Shown here: in pieces, positions 39,813 through 49,056 of the stretch
Numbering within the stretch: position 1 is the first letter of the stretch
How the letters are laid out: every line of letters starts with the position of its first letter
Source: Shimia sp. CNT1-13L.2
GTDB lineage: Bacteria > Pseudomonadota > Alphaproteobacteria > Rhodobacterales > Rhodobacteraceae
NCBI RefSeq assembly: GCF_024331145.1
Contig: NZ_JANDJO010000003.1
Coordinates: 372,001 to 436,000, forward strand
DNA length: 64,000 nt
Reading direction: 5' to 3'
The notes under the pieces: generated by a model
Told to the model about the DNA's origin: nothing
What the model saw: only the letters and a program-made list of their open reading frames with translations
The model's database searches: none
Position numbers and translations under genes: made by a program

Positions 39813-40670
39813 TCAACGCCTGTCCAGCGCCCGGGCGATCAAGGTGTTGAAATCTTCGGTCGTGTGCACCTCGGCCACCTCTTCGGCGGTGACGGTGATG
39901 CCCCATTTGGACATGGCGTCATACCGTGGTTGGCGGTGGGCGAGGGCCTTGGAGTAGGTCCAGCGCACGAAGGCGTTGGGGTCGACTTCGTCTTCGCCGA
40001 TATCATTTTCGGCAAGGTATTCGCTCCAGCGGGCTTTGAGGAATTCGGGTTTGTAGAACATCGGCTTGGGCGCCTTGTCAAAGCGGCGTGCCAGTTCATC
40101 GGCGTGGGCGTCCGAGCCTTTGATCCAGACCATCAGGGTGTTTTTCGACAGCGCGGTCATGACCGGATCGTTGGGGTCATCCGCGTCGACCACCTCGCAG
40201 ATGGACCCGCCGGTGTCGCAGACGAAATGGTCATAACCATAAAGGTCCTGTGCGCGGTTGATGAAATGCACGGTATCCAAGAGGGCGGACACTTCGGCTG
40301 CGTGGTGCTGTTCCTGACGGCGCATGTATTCGTCAAACGGGACCCCGCCAAGATCGGGGTTGCCCGGCTTGCCAAGATAGGTCGACAGGGGCGCGAGGTT
40401 GTCGAAAGTGATATTCGAGCCGATGTAGATCGAATCCGACATCAGCAACTCGCGCAGGAACGGGTTTTTCATGGCTTCGCGCTTGGCGTTGTCGGCGATG
40501 AACTCGCCCATGTAGCGGGTGCCGATCCGGTAGTCGATCGAGTAGTGGAACCATTCGCCGCTGTCGCGCAGCATGTTCGAGACATGGGTCTTGCCAAGGC
40601 CCGACATGCCAAACAAAAGCACCTTTTTGCGGTCGGCCGCCTGCCAGTCCTGCGCGGAAGTGTAGATCAT
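39813..40670 (-). CDS. P-loop ATPase/kinase-like protein, unknown function
   Basis: 285-residue nucleotide-binding protein. Walker A-type LLFGMSGLGKTHVSNML at residues ~17-33. Later VWIKGSDAHADELARRFDK resembles the lid region of small kinases. DHFVCDTGGSICEVVD may be the Walker B area. The substrate is not recognised. The ATG at 40670 has GAGGA eight bases upstream; the longer frame into the DMT gene is rejected. It stands 100 bases after a DMT transporter gene on the same strand. Confidence 0.75.
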   Translation of the reverse strand: MIYTSAQDWQAADRKKVLLFGMSGLGKTHVSNMLRDSGEWFHYSIDYRIGTRYMGEFIADNAKREAMKNPFLRELLMSDSIYIGSNITFDNLAPLSTYLGKPGNPDLGGVPFDEYMRRQEQHHAAEVSALLDTVHFINRAQDLYGYDHFVCDTGGSICEVVDADDPNDPVMTALSKNTLMVWIKGSDAHADELARRFDKAPKPMFYKPEFLKARWSEYLAENDIGEDEVDPNAFVRWTYSKALAHRQPRYDAMSKWGITVTAEEVAEVHTTEDFNTLIARALDRR

Positions 40671-40770
40671 TGCCCGGTCCTCAGAGATTTCCGCATTTTG
40701 GTAGCGGGCCTCTTCGAAAGGGTCAAATGGGAATCCGACATCCGCGTGTGTGGGATCGTCGCGTTTGGGC

Positions 40771-41688
40771 CTAGCTCTTCTTGTGTCCGGGCAGGGGAAT
40801 GCGACCATCAAGCACGAGGAGGCCAAGTGCAAGGATGCCAAAGCCTGCGAAGGCGCGCATCTCAAGGGCCTCGCCAAGGACGAAGGCGCCAAGCACGATG
40901 GCGAAGGGCGGTATGAGCAGTGTCACGAGGGACAGGTTGCCGCTGCCAGCCATGTCGAGCACCCGGTAGTAGAGCAGGTAGGCGCCCGCCGTGGCGATCA
41001 GCGCGTAATAGGCCAGTGCGGCATAGGTCGTGGCCGAAAGCTGCATCTCGAAGGGGCCATCCACGGCCCAGGCCAGCGGCACGGCGATCAGCGCCGAACA
41101 GGTCAGCATACCCGCCGCCGAGACATGCGGGGCGAGACCGGCAAGGTGTTTGCGGGCCCAGACGGCCGCCAGCGCATAAGACAGCGGCGCGCCAAGCGCG
41201 GCAAGCTGGGCAAGGCTGCGCGGATCGAAATGGCGGATGGCGTCGATGCCGATGGCGGTTGCAACGCCTGCGAAACCGATCAGCACACCGGCGAGTTTGC
41301 GGCGGCTGAGCCGTTCATCCGCAAAGAACAGCGCCGCCGCCAGCACCCCGAAAGGGGCCGTGGCCGCATTAAAGATCGAGGCAAGGCCGCTTTCGATGTG
41401 AAGCTGGCTCCAGTTCAGGAGAGAGAAGGGGATGAGGTTGTTCAGAAGGCCCATGACCATGAAGGCGGTCCACGTCCGCAGGTCCCGCGGTACCGGCAAT
41501 CGCAGCATCCTGACAGCCGCCCAGAGCACCAGCGCGGCCCAGAAGGTCCTATGTGCCACGGCGGTCAGAACCCCGACTTCGTTCAAGGCCAGACGGGCCG
41601 CAAGAAACACGCCCCCCCAGATCAGGCCAAGCAGAAGCAGTTCGATCCAGGCGCGCGGGGAAAGCGAAGTTTGGGTAACATCAGTCAT
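40771..41688 (-). CDS. DMT-superfamily (EamA) transporter
   Basis: Ten-helix drug/metabolite transporter of 305 residues with two EamA repeats. The first starts WIELLLLGLIWGGVFLAARLAL and ends near FFADERLSRRKLAGVLIGFAGV; the second runs from LSYALAAVWARKHLAG to LGEALEMRAFAGFGILALGLLVL. This is the standard GExL-type end of each repeat. It probably exports a small metabolite or amino acid across the inner membrane. The ATG at 41688 was chosen because the longer frame runs into the terminator of the upstream gene. Confidence 0.9.
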   Translation of the reverse strand: MTDVTQTSLSPRAWIELLLLGLIWGGVFLAARLALNEVGVLTAVAHRTFWAALVLWAAVRMLRLPVPRDLRTWTAFMVMGLLNNLIPFSLLNWSQLHIESGLASIFNAATAPFGVLAAALFFADERLSRRKLAGVLIGFAGVATAIGIDAIRHFDPRSLAQLAALGAPLSYALAAVWARKHLAGLAPHVSAAGMLTCSALIAVPLAWAVDGPFEMQLSATTYAALAYYALIATAGAYLLYYRVLDMAGSGNLSLVTLLIPPFAIVLGAFVLGEALEMRAFAGFGILALGLLVLDGRIPLPGHKKS

Positions 41689-41740
41689 GCGGGCGGTGTA
41701 GACGGGTTCGGCAGACCCATCACTCCGTTTCTTGCGCAAA

Positions 41741-41767
41741 GAAAAAGCCCCGCCGACTGGCGGGGCT
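41741..41767 (-). terminator. Rho-independent terminator of the FadL-like gene
   Basis: Stem AGCCCCGCC (41746-41754), loop GACT, GGCGGGGCT (41759-41767). The A-run at 41742-41746 reads as a T-tract on the minus strand, 25 bases beyond the porin stop. Confidence 0.8.
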
Positions 41768-41791
41768 GGCCTGTATCGACGATCCTTCGTA

Positions 41792-42916
41792 TCAGTCGAA
41801 GTGATAGGTGATTTGGAAACCCGCGGCCCAGGCATCGTTGCCCGTGAAAACGCCACCGTTGTCTGTTATAGCATCACCGATATCGATATAGCTGACACCG
41901 AGTGAGAACTGAGTGTTTCCAGACGTATAGGTTCCGCCGATACCGACGCTTAGGAAGCCGTCAGATGGTCCGAGATCCGACACCGTTCCACCTTGGGATT
42001 CTTCGTAGCTTACTTGAATGGCGCCAGAGAATCGTTCGGAGAACTTGCGACCAACACCCAGCGTATAGGTGATTGCGTCGTCGTCGTAGCTGACGAGCGT
42101 GCCCGCCGGAGAGCCGCCCGGATAGTTTGGCGAGGTCAGGGCAAAATTGGACCAATCGACCCAACGGATGCTACCGAACACAAGCGTGTTGGCAGCAACG
42201 CCTGTCTGGAAATCCAGATTGAGTGATTGCGGTGTTTCGATGTTCGCTGAATGAGTGGAGGGTCCAGCCAGAACCTGTAGCTCTGTCAAATTCAGGGTCT
42301 GTTTGATGCTCGAATTATAGGTCAGTGCAACGCGTGCGGCGATTTCTGGTTTCTCCCAGGCAACACCGACGATGTAGCCAAGGTCCCAGGGCTTGTCCGA
42401 AGACGTCGTATACCCGGCGGCGGGAACGGTAATTTGAGCCTCGGCTGTTTGCAGGCGCAAGCCGCCCAAAAGGCTGAAGCCGCCGTCCAGTTTGTAGCGA
42501 AATAGGCCGGTAAGAGCCTGGGTATCCGCTTCCGCGCTCAGCACGCCCAGCGGGGAAGAACCGGTGCCTGCCGGTGTGCCGCTCAGGTAGTATGCAGCAT
42601 CATATTCGACATGGGCGCCGTAAGGCTCGTCATAGATCAGCGCGACATCCAGCTTGTCATTCAATGCCTGCTTATACCCGAAATGAGCATTGCCATAGCT
42701 TTGGCCGACGTCTCCGGTCGAGCTGCCGTCTACCAGGCTTGTGCCGGACAAGCTGGGATCGACGTAGCGATACCGAAGCTGGAACGCGTCGCCTTCTTCA
42801 AAAATCAGGTTGATTCCCTGCCCGGAACGGTCCAGGCCGCCCGCGAGCGCGGTGCTTGCCGATAAGACGAGCCCGCAGGCCGCCAAGGACAGGCGGCAGT
42901 TTTTTGTGGTTTGCAT
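41792..42916 (-). CDS. Outer-membrane OmpP1/FadL/TodX-family transporter
   Basis: 374-residue outer-membrane barrel of the FadL family, which lets long-chain fatty acids and other hydrophobic compounds cross the outer membrane. Signal peptide to about residue 25 (LSLAACGLVLSASTALAGGLDRSGQ). The mature N-terminus GLDRSGQGINLIFEEG matches the FadL start. Alternating beta-strand segments run to the end (GFQITYHFD). GGGAGG precedes the ATG. The specific substrate is unknown. Confidence 0.88.
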   Translation of the reverse strand: MQTTKNCRLSLAACGLVLSASTALAGGLDRSGQGINLIFEEGDAFQLRYRYVDPSLSGTSLVDGSSTGDVGQSYGNAHFGYKQALNDKLDVALIYDEPYGAHVEYDAAYYLSGTPAGTGSSPLGVLSAEADTQALTGLFRYKLDGGFSLLGGLRLQTAEAQITVPAAGYTTSSDKPWDLGYIVGVAWEKPEIAARVALTYNSSIKQTLNLTELQVLAGPSTHSANIETPQSLNLDFQTGVAANTLVFGSIRWVDWSNFALTSPNYPGGSPAGTLVSYDDDAITYTLGVGRKFSERFSGAIQVSYEESQGGTVSDLGPSDGFLSVGIGGTYTSGNTQFSLGVSYIDIGDAITDNGGVFTGNDAWAAGFQITYHFD

Positions 42917-43049
42917 GTATTCCTCCCTAGTAGTCCGGGAAGAAAATCAAATTGGCTGATTTTGCGTCAATTTGTCACCCAACGTAAAGATTGTGCCTTA
43001 CCTAGGGGAATTGTTGCAAAACCGTTACATGTTCCCTTAGGGAAGCCAC

Positions 43050-43907
43050 CTATTTGCGGGTTTCATTCAGGATATTCAGGTAGTTGCCGCCGAAAATGAG
43101 AATGGCCCCGATCAGAACGTAGATGTCCAGCGGCTCTGAATAGAACAGCATTCCGACAACGGCGATGGCGGGCAGGCGGGCGAAATCGATGGGCACGACA
43201 ACGGTTGCGGGCGCGAGGGTGAGGGCTGTTGTCAGGCAGAAATGCGCGATCAGGCCGGCAAAGCCGATGAGGATGAGCCACGGCACGCTTTGGGCCGAAG
43301 GCAGGGCGATGTCCATGTCCCAGCCAGCAAAGATGATACCGAAAACGGCCTGCATGGTTGTGAGGTAGAACAGGATGCAGGTGATGGTTTCGGTGCGGGT
43401 CAGCCGCTTGGTCAGCATGATGGAAAAGGCAAACCCGATGGCGGAGAGCGCCGCGGTGACAAGGCCCGCGTTGATCGGTGTTGCCCCGGGGCGGGCAACG
43501 ATCAGGATGCCGATGAAACCGATCAGGGCGGCCAGTAGGCGCATGCGCGTCAGGCGTTCCCCCAGCACCAGCGGCGACAGGACGATCACCCAAAGCGGCG
43601 AGGTGAATTCAAGCGCGAAGACCTGCGCCAGCGGGATAAGTGTCAGCGCATAGAACCACAGGTTCTGGCCCGCAAAATGCGCCGCGTTGCGGGTGAGGTG
43701 CAGCCCCAGCGATCTGCGGGTGATCTGGCTTTGCGTTCCTGCAAGGAAGGTCACGGTAATCACCACGATGACACCGACAAAACTGCGGTACATCATGATC
43801 TCGAAGGTATCGAGTTCAAAGGCAACCGCCCGCCCGGCAATCGCCATCGAGGAAAAGGACAGGATCGCGCCGATCATCCACAGCGCGGCTTTCAGCGTAT
43901 TGCTCAT
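43050..43907 (-). CDS. DMT-superfamily (EamA) transporter
   Basis: Second EamA exporter, 285 residues, ten helices. First repeat WMIGAILSFSSMAIAGRAVAFELDTFEIMMYRS, ending VLGERLTRMRLLAALIGFIGI; second repeat SIMLTKRLTRTETITCILFYLT, ending FYSEPLDIYVLIGAILIFGGNY. It is not closely similar to the one at 40771. The ATG at 43907 overlaps the stop of the small exported protein (ATGA), so the two are coupled. Substrate unknown. Confidence 0.9.
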   Translation of the reverse strand: MSNTLKAALWMIGAILSFSSMAIAGRAVAFELDTFEIMMYRSFVGVIVVITVTFLAGTQSQITRRSLGLHLTRNAAHFAGQNLWFYALTLIPLAQVFALEFTSPLWVIVLSPLVLGERLTRMRLLAALIGFIGILIVARPGATPINAGLVTAALSAIGFAFSIMLTKRLTRTETITCILFYLTTMQAVFGIIFAGWDMDIALPSAQSVPWLILIGFAGLIAHFCLTTALTLAPATVVVPIDFARLPAIAVVGMLFYSEPLDIYVLIGAILIFGGNYLNILNETRK

Positions 43908-44257
43908 TCCGCCACCGCGCAGCAACCGGTCAGTAGGATCGGGGTTTGCCCGCGCTGGGTCAGGACATGGGCTTTAAATGGCCATGTATCAGCGCCAAGG
44001 GCGCATGTTGCCTTGTCGACCAGCAGGATCGCCGTGTCGAATTCGGCAATCAGCGTATAGGCGCGGGGCCAGTCATGCCCTTCGGCGATGCTGGACTGCG
44101 GCACATCGAAACGATCGCTGCGCTGGAAGGTGAAGCTTGCGCTGTCTTCGGCGAGAGTGAGATCCCAATCCGGTCCCACGCCCTCGCAGGTCAGGGGAGC
44201 GTCCGCCCCTGCAGCCCCTGCGACGAGGGTTGCGCCCAATACCACTTTCCTGAACAT
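43904..44257 (-). CDS. Small exported protein of unknown function, 117 residues
   Basis: The N-terminal signal peptide (MFRKVVLGATLVAGAAGADA) predicts export. The mature part LTCEGVGPDWDLTLAEDSASFTFQRSDRF, a paired cysteine later (KATCALGADTWPF) and LLTGCCAVAE at the end give four cysteines and suggest a small disulfide-bonded periplasmic domain. The frame begins at a GTG at 44260, but the ATG at 44257 with GGGAG upstream is preferred. Coupled to the EamA transporter gene by a four-base overlap. No family was identified. Confidence 0.75.
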   Translation of the reverse strand: MFRKVVLGATLVAGAAGADAPLTCEGVGPDWDLTLAEDSASFTFQRSDRFDVPQSSIAEGHDWPRAYTLIAEFDTAILLVDKATCALGADTWPFKAHVLTQRGQTPILLTGCCAVAE

Positions 44258-44304
44258 CACCCGCTCCCTGACGACTGCTGCATTCTTGGGGCAAGGCTGC
44301 AGAG

Positions 44305-44394
44305 TTTTCTAGAAAATTCTTCAGTCTGAAATTCTTCGAGAAGAATTTCAGGGTTCCGAAAAAAAGAAAAGCGCCTCTGTTCAGGAGGCGCTTT
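44305..44394 (-). terminator. Terminator hairpin of guaA plus two AT-rich palindromes
   Basis: AAAGCGCCTC (44368-44377) pairs with GAGGCGCTTT (44385-44394); A-runs to its left supply the minus-strand T-tract. Next to it are the 24-base palindrome at 44327-44350 (arms TGAAATTCTTC and GAAGAATTTCA) and TTTTCTAGAAAA (44305-44316). The former closely resembles the palindrome at 17282-17303. Confidence 0.7.
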
Positions 44395-44400
44395 CAATCG

Positions 44401-45960
44401 TTATTCCCACTCGATGGTGCCCGGAGGCTTCGACGTGATGTCATAGGTGCAGCGGTTGATGCCCTTGACCTCGTTGATGATCCGCGTGGCGGTTTCGCCA
44501 AGGAATTCGTGGGTGAAAGGATAGTAATCCGCGGTCATGCCATCGACCGAGGTCACGGCGCGCAGGGCGCAGGCATAGTCGTAGGTGCGGCCATCGCCCA
44601 TGACGCCAACGGTGCGCACCGGCAGGATTGCGACGAAGGCCTGCCAGATCTCGTCGTAAAGGCCGTGCTTGCGGATCTGGTCGATATAGACCGCATCCGC
44701 TTCGCGCAGGATGTCCAGCTTTTCACGGGTGATTTCACCGGGGCAACGGATCGCAAGGCCCGGTCCGGGGAAGGGGTGGCGGCCGATGAACGACTGCGGC
44801 AGGCCCAGCTCGCGGCCCAACGCGCGAACTTCGTCCTTGAACAGCTCGCGCAGCGGTTCGACCAACTTTAGCCCCATTTTCTCGGGAAGGCCGCCGACGT
44901 TGTGGTGCGATTTGATCGTCACCGAAGGGCCGCCGGAGAAGGAAACCGATTCAATCACGTCAGGGTACAGCGTGCCCTGGGCAAGGAATTCAGCACCGTC
45001 GATGGTGTTGGCGTGTTTCTGGAACACGTCGATGAACAGCTTACCAATGGTCTTGCGCTTGGTTTCCGGATCGGACTGGCCTTCCAGTTCGCCAAGGAAC
45101 AGCTCGGTCTCATCGGCGTGGATCAGCTTGATGTTATAGTTGTCGCGGAACATCGAGACCACTTCTTCGGCCTCGCCCTTGCGCAAAAGGCCGTGGTCCA
45201 CGAAGACGCAGGTCAGCTGATCGCCGATTGCCTCGTGCAGCAGGATCGCGGTGACCGAGGAATCCACGCCGCCCGACAGGCCACAGATCACGTGGGAATC
45301 CCCCACCTGTTCGCGGATCGTCTTGATGGCTTCCTCGCGGTAGGCGCCCATGGTCCAGTCGCCGGTAAAGCCCGCAAGCTTGATGAAGTTCTCGTAGAGT
45401 TTCGCACCGTTCGGGGTGTGGTGCACCTCGGGGTGGAATTGCACCGCATAGAAATGGCGCTTGGTATCGGCGGTGATCGCGTAGGGCGCGTTCGGCGAGG
45501 TGCCATAGACCTCAAAGCCCGGGGCAATTTCGCTGACGTGGTCGCCGTGGCTCATCCAGACCTGTTCGTCGCCGTCTTCGAACCAGCCCTTGAGAATGTC
45601 GAGTTCGTTTTTCGGGGTCACATAGGCACGGCCGAATTCCGCGGTGCCGTGGCCGCTTTCGACCTTGCCGCCGAGCTGGTGCATCATGACCTGCTGGCCA
45701 TAGCAGATGCCAAGGATCGGAACGCCGTAGTCGAAGATTTCCTGCGGCGCGCGCGGGCTGCCTTCGCGGGTCACGCTGTCGGGACCACCCGAGAAGATGA
45801 TCGCTTTGGGCGCCATCTCGCGGACAACGTCCATGGTGACGTTCTGATAGGGGTGGATTTCGCAATAGACGTTCAGCTCGCGCAGGCGGCGCGCAATCAG
45901 CTGCGTGACCTGGCTGCCGAAGTCGATGATCAGGAGGCGGGCATGGGATTTGTCTGACAT
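44401..45960 (-). CDS. guaA: GMP synthase (glutamine-hydrolysing)
   Basis: Converts XMP to GMP with glutamine and ATP, the last step of guanine nucleotide synthesis. 519 residues. N-terminal class I glutamine amidotransferase with catalytic C86 in [10 protein letters not shown] and the His-Glu pair in VQFHPEVHH; the PP-loop ATP pyrophosphatase follows with [10 protein letters not shown], and the dimerisation domain ends in [10 protein letters not shown] strong hairpin terminator lies just past the stop. Confidence 0.98.
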   Translation of the reverse strand: MSDKSHARLLIIDFGSQVTQLIARRLRELNVYCEIHPYQNVTMDVVREMAPKAIIFSGGPDSVTREGSPRAPQEIFDYGVPILGICYGQQVMMHQLGGKVESGHGTAEFGRAYVTPKNELDILKGWFEDGDEQVWMSHGDHVSEIAPGFEVYGTSPNAPYAITADTKRHFYAVQFHPEVHHTPNGAKLYENFIKLAGFTGDWTMGAYREEAIKTIREQVGDSHVICGLSGGVDSSVTAILLHEAIGDQLTCVFVDHGLLRKGEAEEVVSMFRDNYNIKLIHADETELFLGELEGQSDPETKRKTIGKLFIDVFQKHANTIDGAEFLAQGTLYPDVIESVSFSGGPSVTIKSHHNVGGLPEKMGLKLVEPLRELFKDEVRALGRELGLPQSFIGRHPFPGPGLAIRCPGEITREKLDILREADAVYIDQIRKHGLYDEIWQAFVAILPVRTVGVMGDGRTYDYACALRAVTSVDGMTADYYPFTHEFLGETATRIINEVKGINRCTYDITSKPPGTIEWE

Positions 45961-46107
45961 GAGTGCCGCATAGGCCAGTGTGGTGATTTTCGCAAGAGAT
46001 GAAGAGCGTCACAGAGGCGGAGAGACAGGTTTTTGTTGCCAAGACTTGTTCCGCGCCATTAGCGTCGCGGATTTATCAGCCACGGATCACGGCAGGGAGA
46101 GCAGGAA

Positions 46108-46806
46108 TTGGTTATCGGGATCGAAGGCGCGGCGCTCAATCTGGCGCTTGCACTGTTTTGCGGAGCGTTGATCGGATCGGAACGCCAGGTGCGCCAGCGC
46201 ATGGCCGGATTGCGGACAAATGCTCTCGTTGCGCTGGGTGCCGCCACTTACGTTGTCTTCTCGCAGTTGTTTCCCGACGAGGTGAGCCCGACACGGGTTG
46301 CCGCGCAGGTGGTCTCTGGCATCGGGTTCCTCGGCGCGGGTATCATTTTCCGGCACGGTTTTACGGTGCATGGCCTCAATACGGCCGCAACACTGTGGTG
46401 TTCGGCAGCGGTTGGGTTGATTGCCGGGGCGGGCTATCCGGCTTTTGCTGTTCTGGCGACGGGGCTGGTGGTGTTCGTGAACCTTGGCCTGCGCCCGCTG
46501 GTGAAATGGCTGAAACGCAAAACGCGGGCGGGCATTCCCCTGTTGCTGGAATACCGCGTGATCGTGGATTGCGAGACCGAGAAGGAAAGCGATCTGAGGG
46601 CGCAGGCGCTGCAGCTTTTGTCAGGGCAGGGCGTTCAGATCACAGGTTTCGAGAAGTGCGACAGTGTGCGCAGCGGCACCGAAAGGCTCTCGGTCAGCAT
46701 CTCCGTGGTCGAGAAGAGCGAAGACGAAATGAACAGCCTGATTGCGCCCCTGATGCTGGCCCCCGGTGTTGTGGCGATTGCGTGGGAATCGTCGGTCGAA
46801 GAGTAG
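46108..46806 (+). CDS. MgtC/SapB-family membrane protein
   Basis: 232 residues. Four N-terminal membrane segments carry the family signatures ALALFCGALIGSERQVRQRMAGLRTNALVALGA and SGIGFLGAGIIFRHGFTVHGLNTAATLWCSAAVGL. The C-terminal soluble part is ACT-like (LLEYRVIVDCETEKESDLR). MgtC proteins are linked to growth at low magnesium and to ATP synthase control. The start is a TTG at 46108 with GGGAGAG upstream; there is no ATG before the first helix. Divergent from guaA with 147 bases between. Confidence 0.88.
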   Translation: MVIGIEGAALNLALALFCGALIGSERQVRQRMAGLRTNALVALGAATYVVFSQLFPDEVSPTRVAAQVVSGIGFLGAGIIFRHGFTVHGLNTAATLWCSAAVGLIAGAGYPAFAVLATGLVVFVNLGLRPLVKWLKRKTRAGIPLLLEYRVIVDCETEKESDLRAQALQLLSGQGVQITGFEKCDSVRSGTERLSVSISVVEKSEDEMNSLIAPLMLAPGVVAIAWESSVEE

Positions 46807-46953
46807 CCGGGGCAGGGGGAAATCGCGCCAAGGTCGCTGGAATACCCCCTGAATGTCGCTTTTCAACTTCAATGGCCGTTATCTTTCTCTGGCTTTGGGG
46901 CCGGCACTTGTATCACGGTAGGGGAAAGAAACGCTTTTTGGTGAGGAAAGCAC

Positions 46954-48498
46954 ATGACTGAAGCGCGAGCACGTCGTCGGAGCCGTGGTGGTGGAGGCGC
47001 AGCCCGCCGCGCCGAACGCGGCGCTGTCTCCTTTGAGACCGCAAAATACATCGAACGCAATATTCCGAACTTCGAGGTTCTGAACGAAGAAGCGATCGAG
47101 ACCATCGAGTACAACGCTGAAACCGTACTCGAAGAAATCGGTGTCAACTTTGTTGACAATCCGGCGGCGCTTGAACGCTGGAAAAACGCCGGTGCCGACG
47201 TCAAGGGCGAACGCGTCCACATCCCGCGCGGCCTGGCCCGCGAGTTGATCAAGACCGCCCCGTCGCAATTCACCCAGCACGCCCGCAACCCCGCCAAATC
47301 GGTGGAAATCGGTGGCCGCAACCTGGTTCTGGCACCGGTCTATGGCCCGCCCTTCGTGCGCGATGCCGCCGGTGGCCGTCGTTACGCGACCATGGACGAC
47401 TTCAACAAGTTCGTGAAACTGGCCTATATGTCGAAATGGCTCCACCACTCGGGCGGTACGGTTTGTGAACCGACCGACATTCCGGTGAACAAGCGCCACC
47501 TCGACATGCTGATGGCGCACATGATCCTGAGCGATAAGCCGTTCATGGGCTCGGTCACCGAACCCAGCCGTGCGCAGGATTCGGTCGACATGGCGGGCAT
47601 CCTGTTCGGTGAAGACTTTGTCCAGAACAACACCGTGATGACCTCGCTGACCAACATCAACTCGCCGATGACCTTCGACGACGTGATGATGGGCTCGCTC
47701 GAAGTCTATGCCCAGAACAACCAGGCCTGCATCATCTCGCCCTTTATCGTCGGCGGCGCGATGGCACCGGTTTCGGTTGCTGGTACCCTGACGCAGGTTC
47801 TGGCCGAAGTTCTGGCCGGTGTGGCCTATAGCCAGGTGGTGCGCCCCGGTGCGCCCGCGATCTTTGGCGCCTTCGTGTCGTCGATCGACATGGGCTCTGG
47901 TGCGCCGACCTTCGGCACCCCAGAAGCCTCGCTCGTCACCTATGGTGCCGGTCAGTTGGCCCGTCGTCTGAACCTGCCGTTCCGTTCGGCCGGTTCGTTC
48001 TGTGGCTCGAAACTGCCCGACGCACAGGCGGCGTATGAAACCGCCAACTCGCTCAACATGGGTCTGATGTCGGGTGTGAACTTCATGCTGCACGCCTGTG
48101 GCTGGCTGGAAGGTGGCCTTGTGGCCGACTTCGAAAAGTTCGTTATGGACGCCGACCAACTGGGCACGCTGCACGGTCTGGCCAAGGGTGTTCCCTATGA
48201 CGAGGACGCGCAGGCCATGGGCGCGATCCGCGAAGTTGGTCCAGGTGGCCACTATCTCGGTTGTGACCACACCCAGGCCAACTTCAAGACCGCGTTCTGG
48301 AAGTCGGACCTGCTGGACTACAAACCGTTCGAGACCTGGGAAGAAGAAGGTGCGCGCGACACCCGCCAACTGGCGACGAGCCGTGTCGAGAAACTTCTCG
48401 CAGACTACCAGAAGCCGGAAATGGACGCTGGTATCGAAGAGGCCCTGAACGAATACGTGGCCAAGAAAAAGGCGTCCATGCCGGATTCGATGACCTGA
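46954..48498 (+). CDS. Trimethylamine methyltransferase (MttB)-family protein, non-pyrrolysine type
   Basis: 514-residue MttB-superfamily corrinoid methyltransferase-like protein. The basic, glycine-rich N-terminus (RARRRSRGGGGAARRAERG) is followed by the family barrel (EEIGVNFVDNPAALERWKNAGADVKGERVHIPRGL ... IFGAFVSSIDMGSGAPTFGTPEASL). There is no in-frame stop, so it does not use pyrrolysine; such homologues act on quaternary amines such as glycine betaine. No corrinoid protein gene is adjacent, so the substrate is uncertain. GAGGAAA lies before the ATG. Confidence 0.85.
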   Translation: MTEARARRRSRGGGGAARRAERGAVSFETAKYIERNIPNFEVLNEEAIETIEYNAETVLEEIGVNFVDNPAALERWKNAGADVKGERVHIPRGLARELIKTAPSQFTQHARNPAKSVEIGGRNLVLAPVYGPPFVRDAAGGRRYATMDDFNKFVKLAYMSKWLHHSGGTVCEPTDIPVNKRHLDMLMAHMILSDKPFMGSVTEPSRAQDSVDMAGILFGEDFVQNNTVMTSLTNINSPMTFDDVMMGSLEVYAQNNQACIISPFIVGGAMAPVSVAGTLTQVLAEVLAGVAYSQVVRPGAPAIFGAFVSSIDMGSGAPTFGTPEASLVTYGAGQLARRLNLPFRSAGSFCGSKLPDAQAAYETANSLNMGLMSGVNFMLHACGWLEGGLVADFEKFVMDADQLGTLHGLAKGVPYDEDAQAMGAIREVGPGGHYLGCDHTQANFKTAFWKSDLLDYKPFETWEEEGARDTRQLATSRVEKLLADYQKPEMDAGIEEALNEYVAKKKASMPDSMT

Positions 48499-48510
48499 GG
48501 CGCTTCTGCC

Positions 48511-48804
48511 CTATACCCTTTGGCGAGAGGCGCGCATCAATTGCGCCTCTCCCATCATCGCAATAAGTGTGTCTACATGTGACACAAGCGAATACCCAGC
48601 ATCCCCCTTGCGGCGTTGGTCATTCAGTTGCGCTTCTTTCTCCATCAATGACATAAGGGCGACTGCATTTCGCGGCAGCTTGCCATAGCCGAAATGGCGT
48701 TGCAGATGCTCGGTGCGGCTGTAGCCGTCTACGCCGGCGCGGGCGGCCCGGATCAATAGGCGGGGGCGTTTCAGCGTGTTGAGATGGCCAAGGATATCTT
48801 TCAT
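48511..48804 (-). CDS. DUF6477-family protein
   Basis: 97-residue protein resembling the Rhodobacterales-specific DUF6477 group: LGHLNTLKRPRLLIRAARAGVDGYSR at the N-terminus, then LQRHFGYGKLPRNAVALMSLMEKEAQLNDQRRKGDAGYSLVSHVDTLIAMMGEAQ. The basic helices suggest nucleic-acid or protein binding, but no function is known. GGAGG lies nine bases before the ATG at 48804. Divergent from the DUF6456 gene, a pairing I recall from other Rhodobacterales. It converges with the MttB-like gene. Confidence 0.75.
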   Translation of the reverse strand: MKDILGHLNTLKRPRLLIRAARAGVDGYSRTEHLQRHFGYGKLPRNAVALMSLMEKEAQLNDQRRKGDAGYSLVSHVDTLIAMMGEAQLMRASRQRV

Positions 48805-48954
48805 GAGTGTGTGCCTCCAACAAAGAGTTTTTTCTGACGGAGGCAATCACGAAAGCACAACCTAAGCGGGTGTTGCGTGAATTTGATTCCCGCGAACTCA
48901 GGGTTTCGTCACTGTTCATAAAATCGAAACAATGCTGTTCCCAGCGGACAACCG

Positions 48955-48969
48955 TTAACTTCCAGGTAA
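48955..48969 (+). promoter_or_regulatory. CtrA-like box between DUF6477 and DUF6456 genes
   Basis: TTAA (48955-48958), seven bases, GTAA (48966-48969): one mismatch from TTAA-N7-TTAA. It lies in the divergent intergenic region about 90 bases before the DUF6456 start. Short sites like this occur by chance. Confidence 0.35.
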
Positions 48970-49056
48970 GGAATCGTTTTTAGTTTTGTGGATAGGTATG
49001 GGGATAACTCTTGGGTAACTGTGGGTGTCATTCTGACCTTTTCGAGGCTGTCATAC

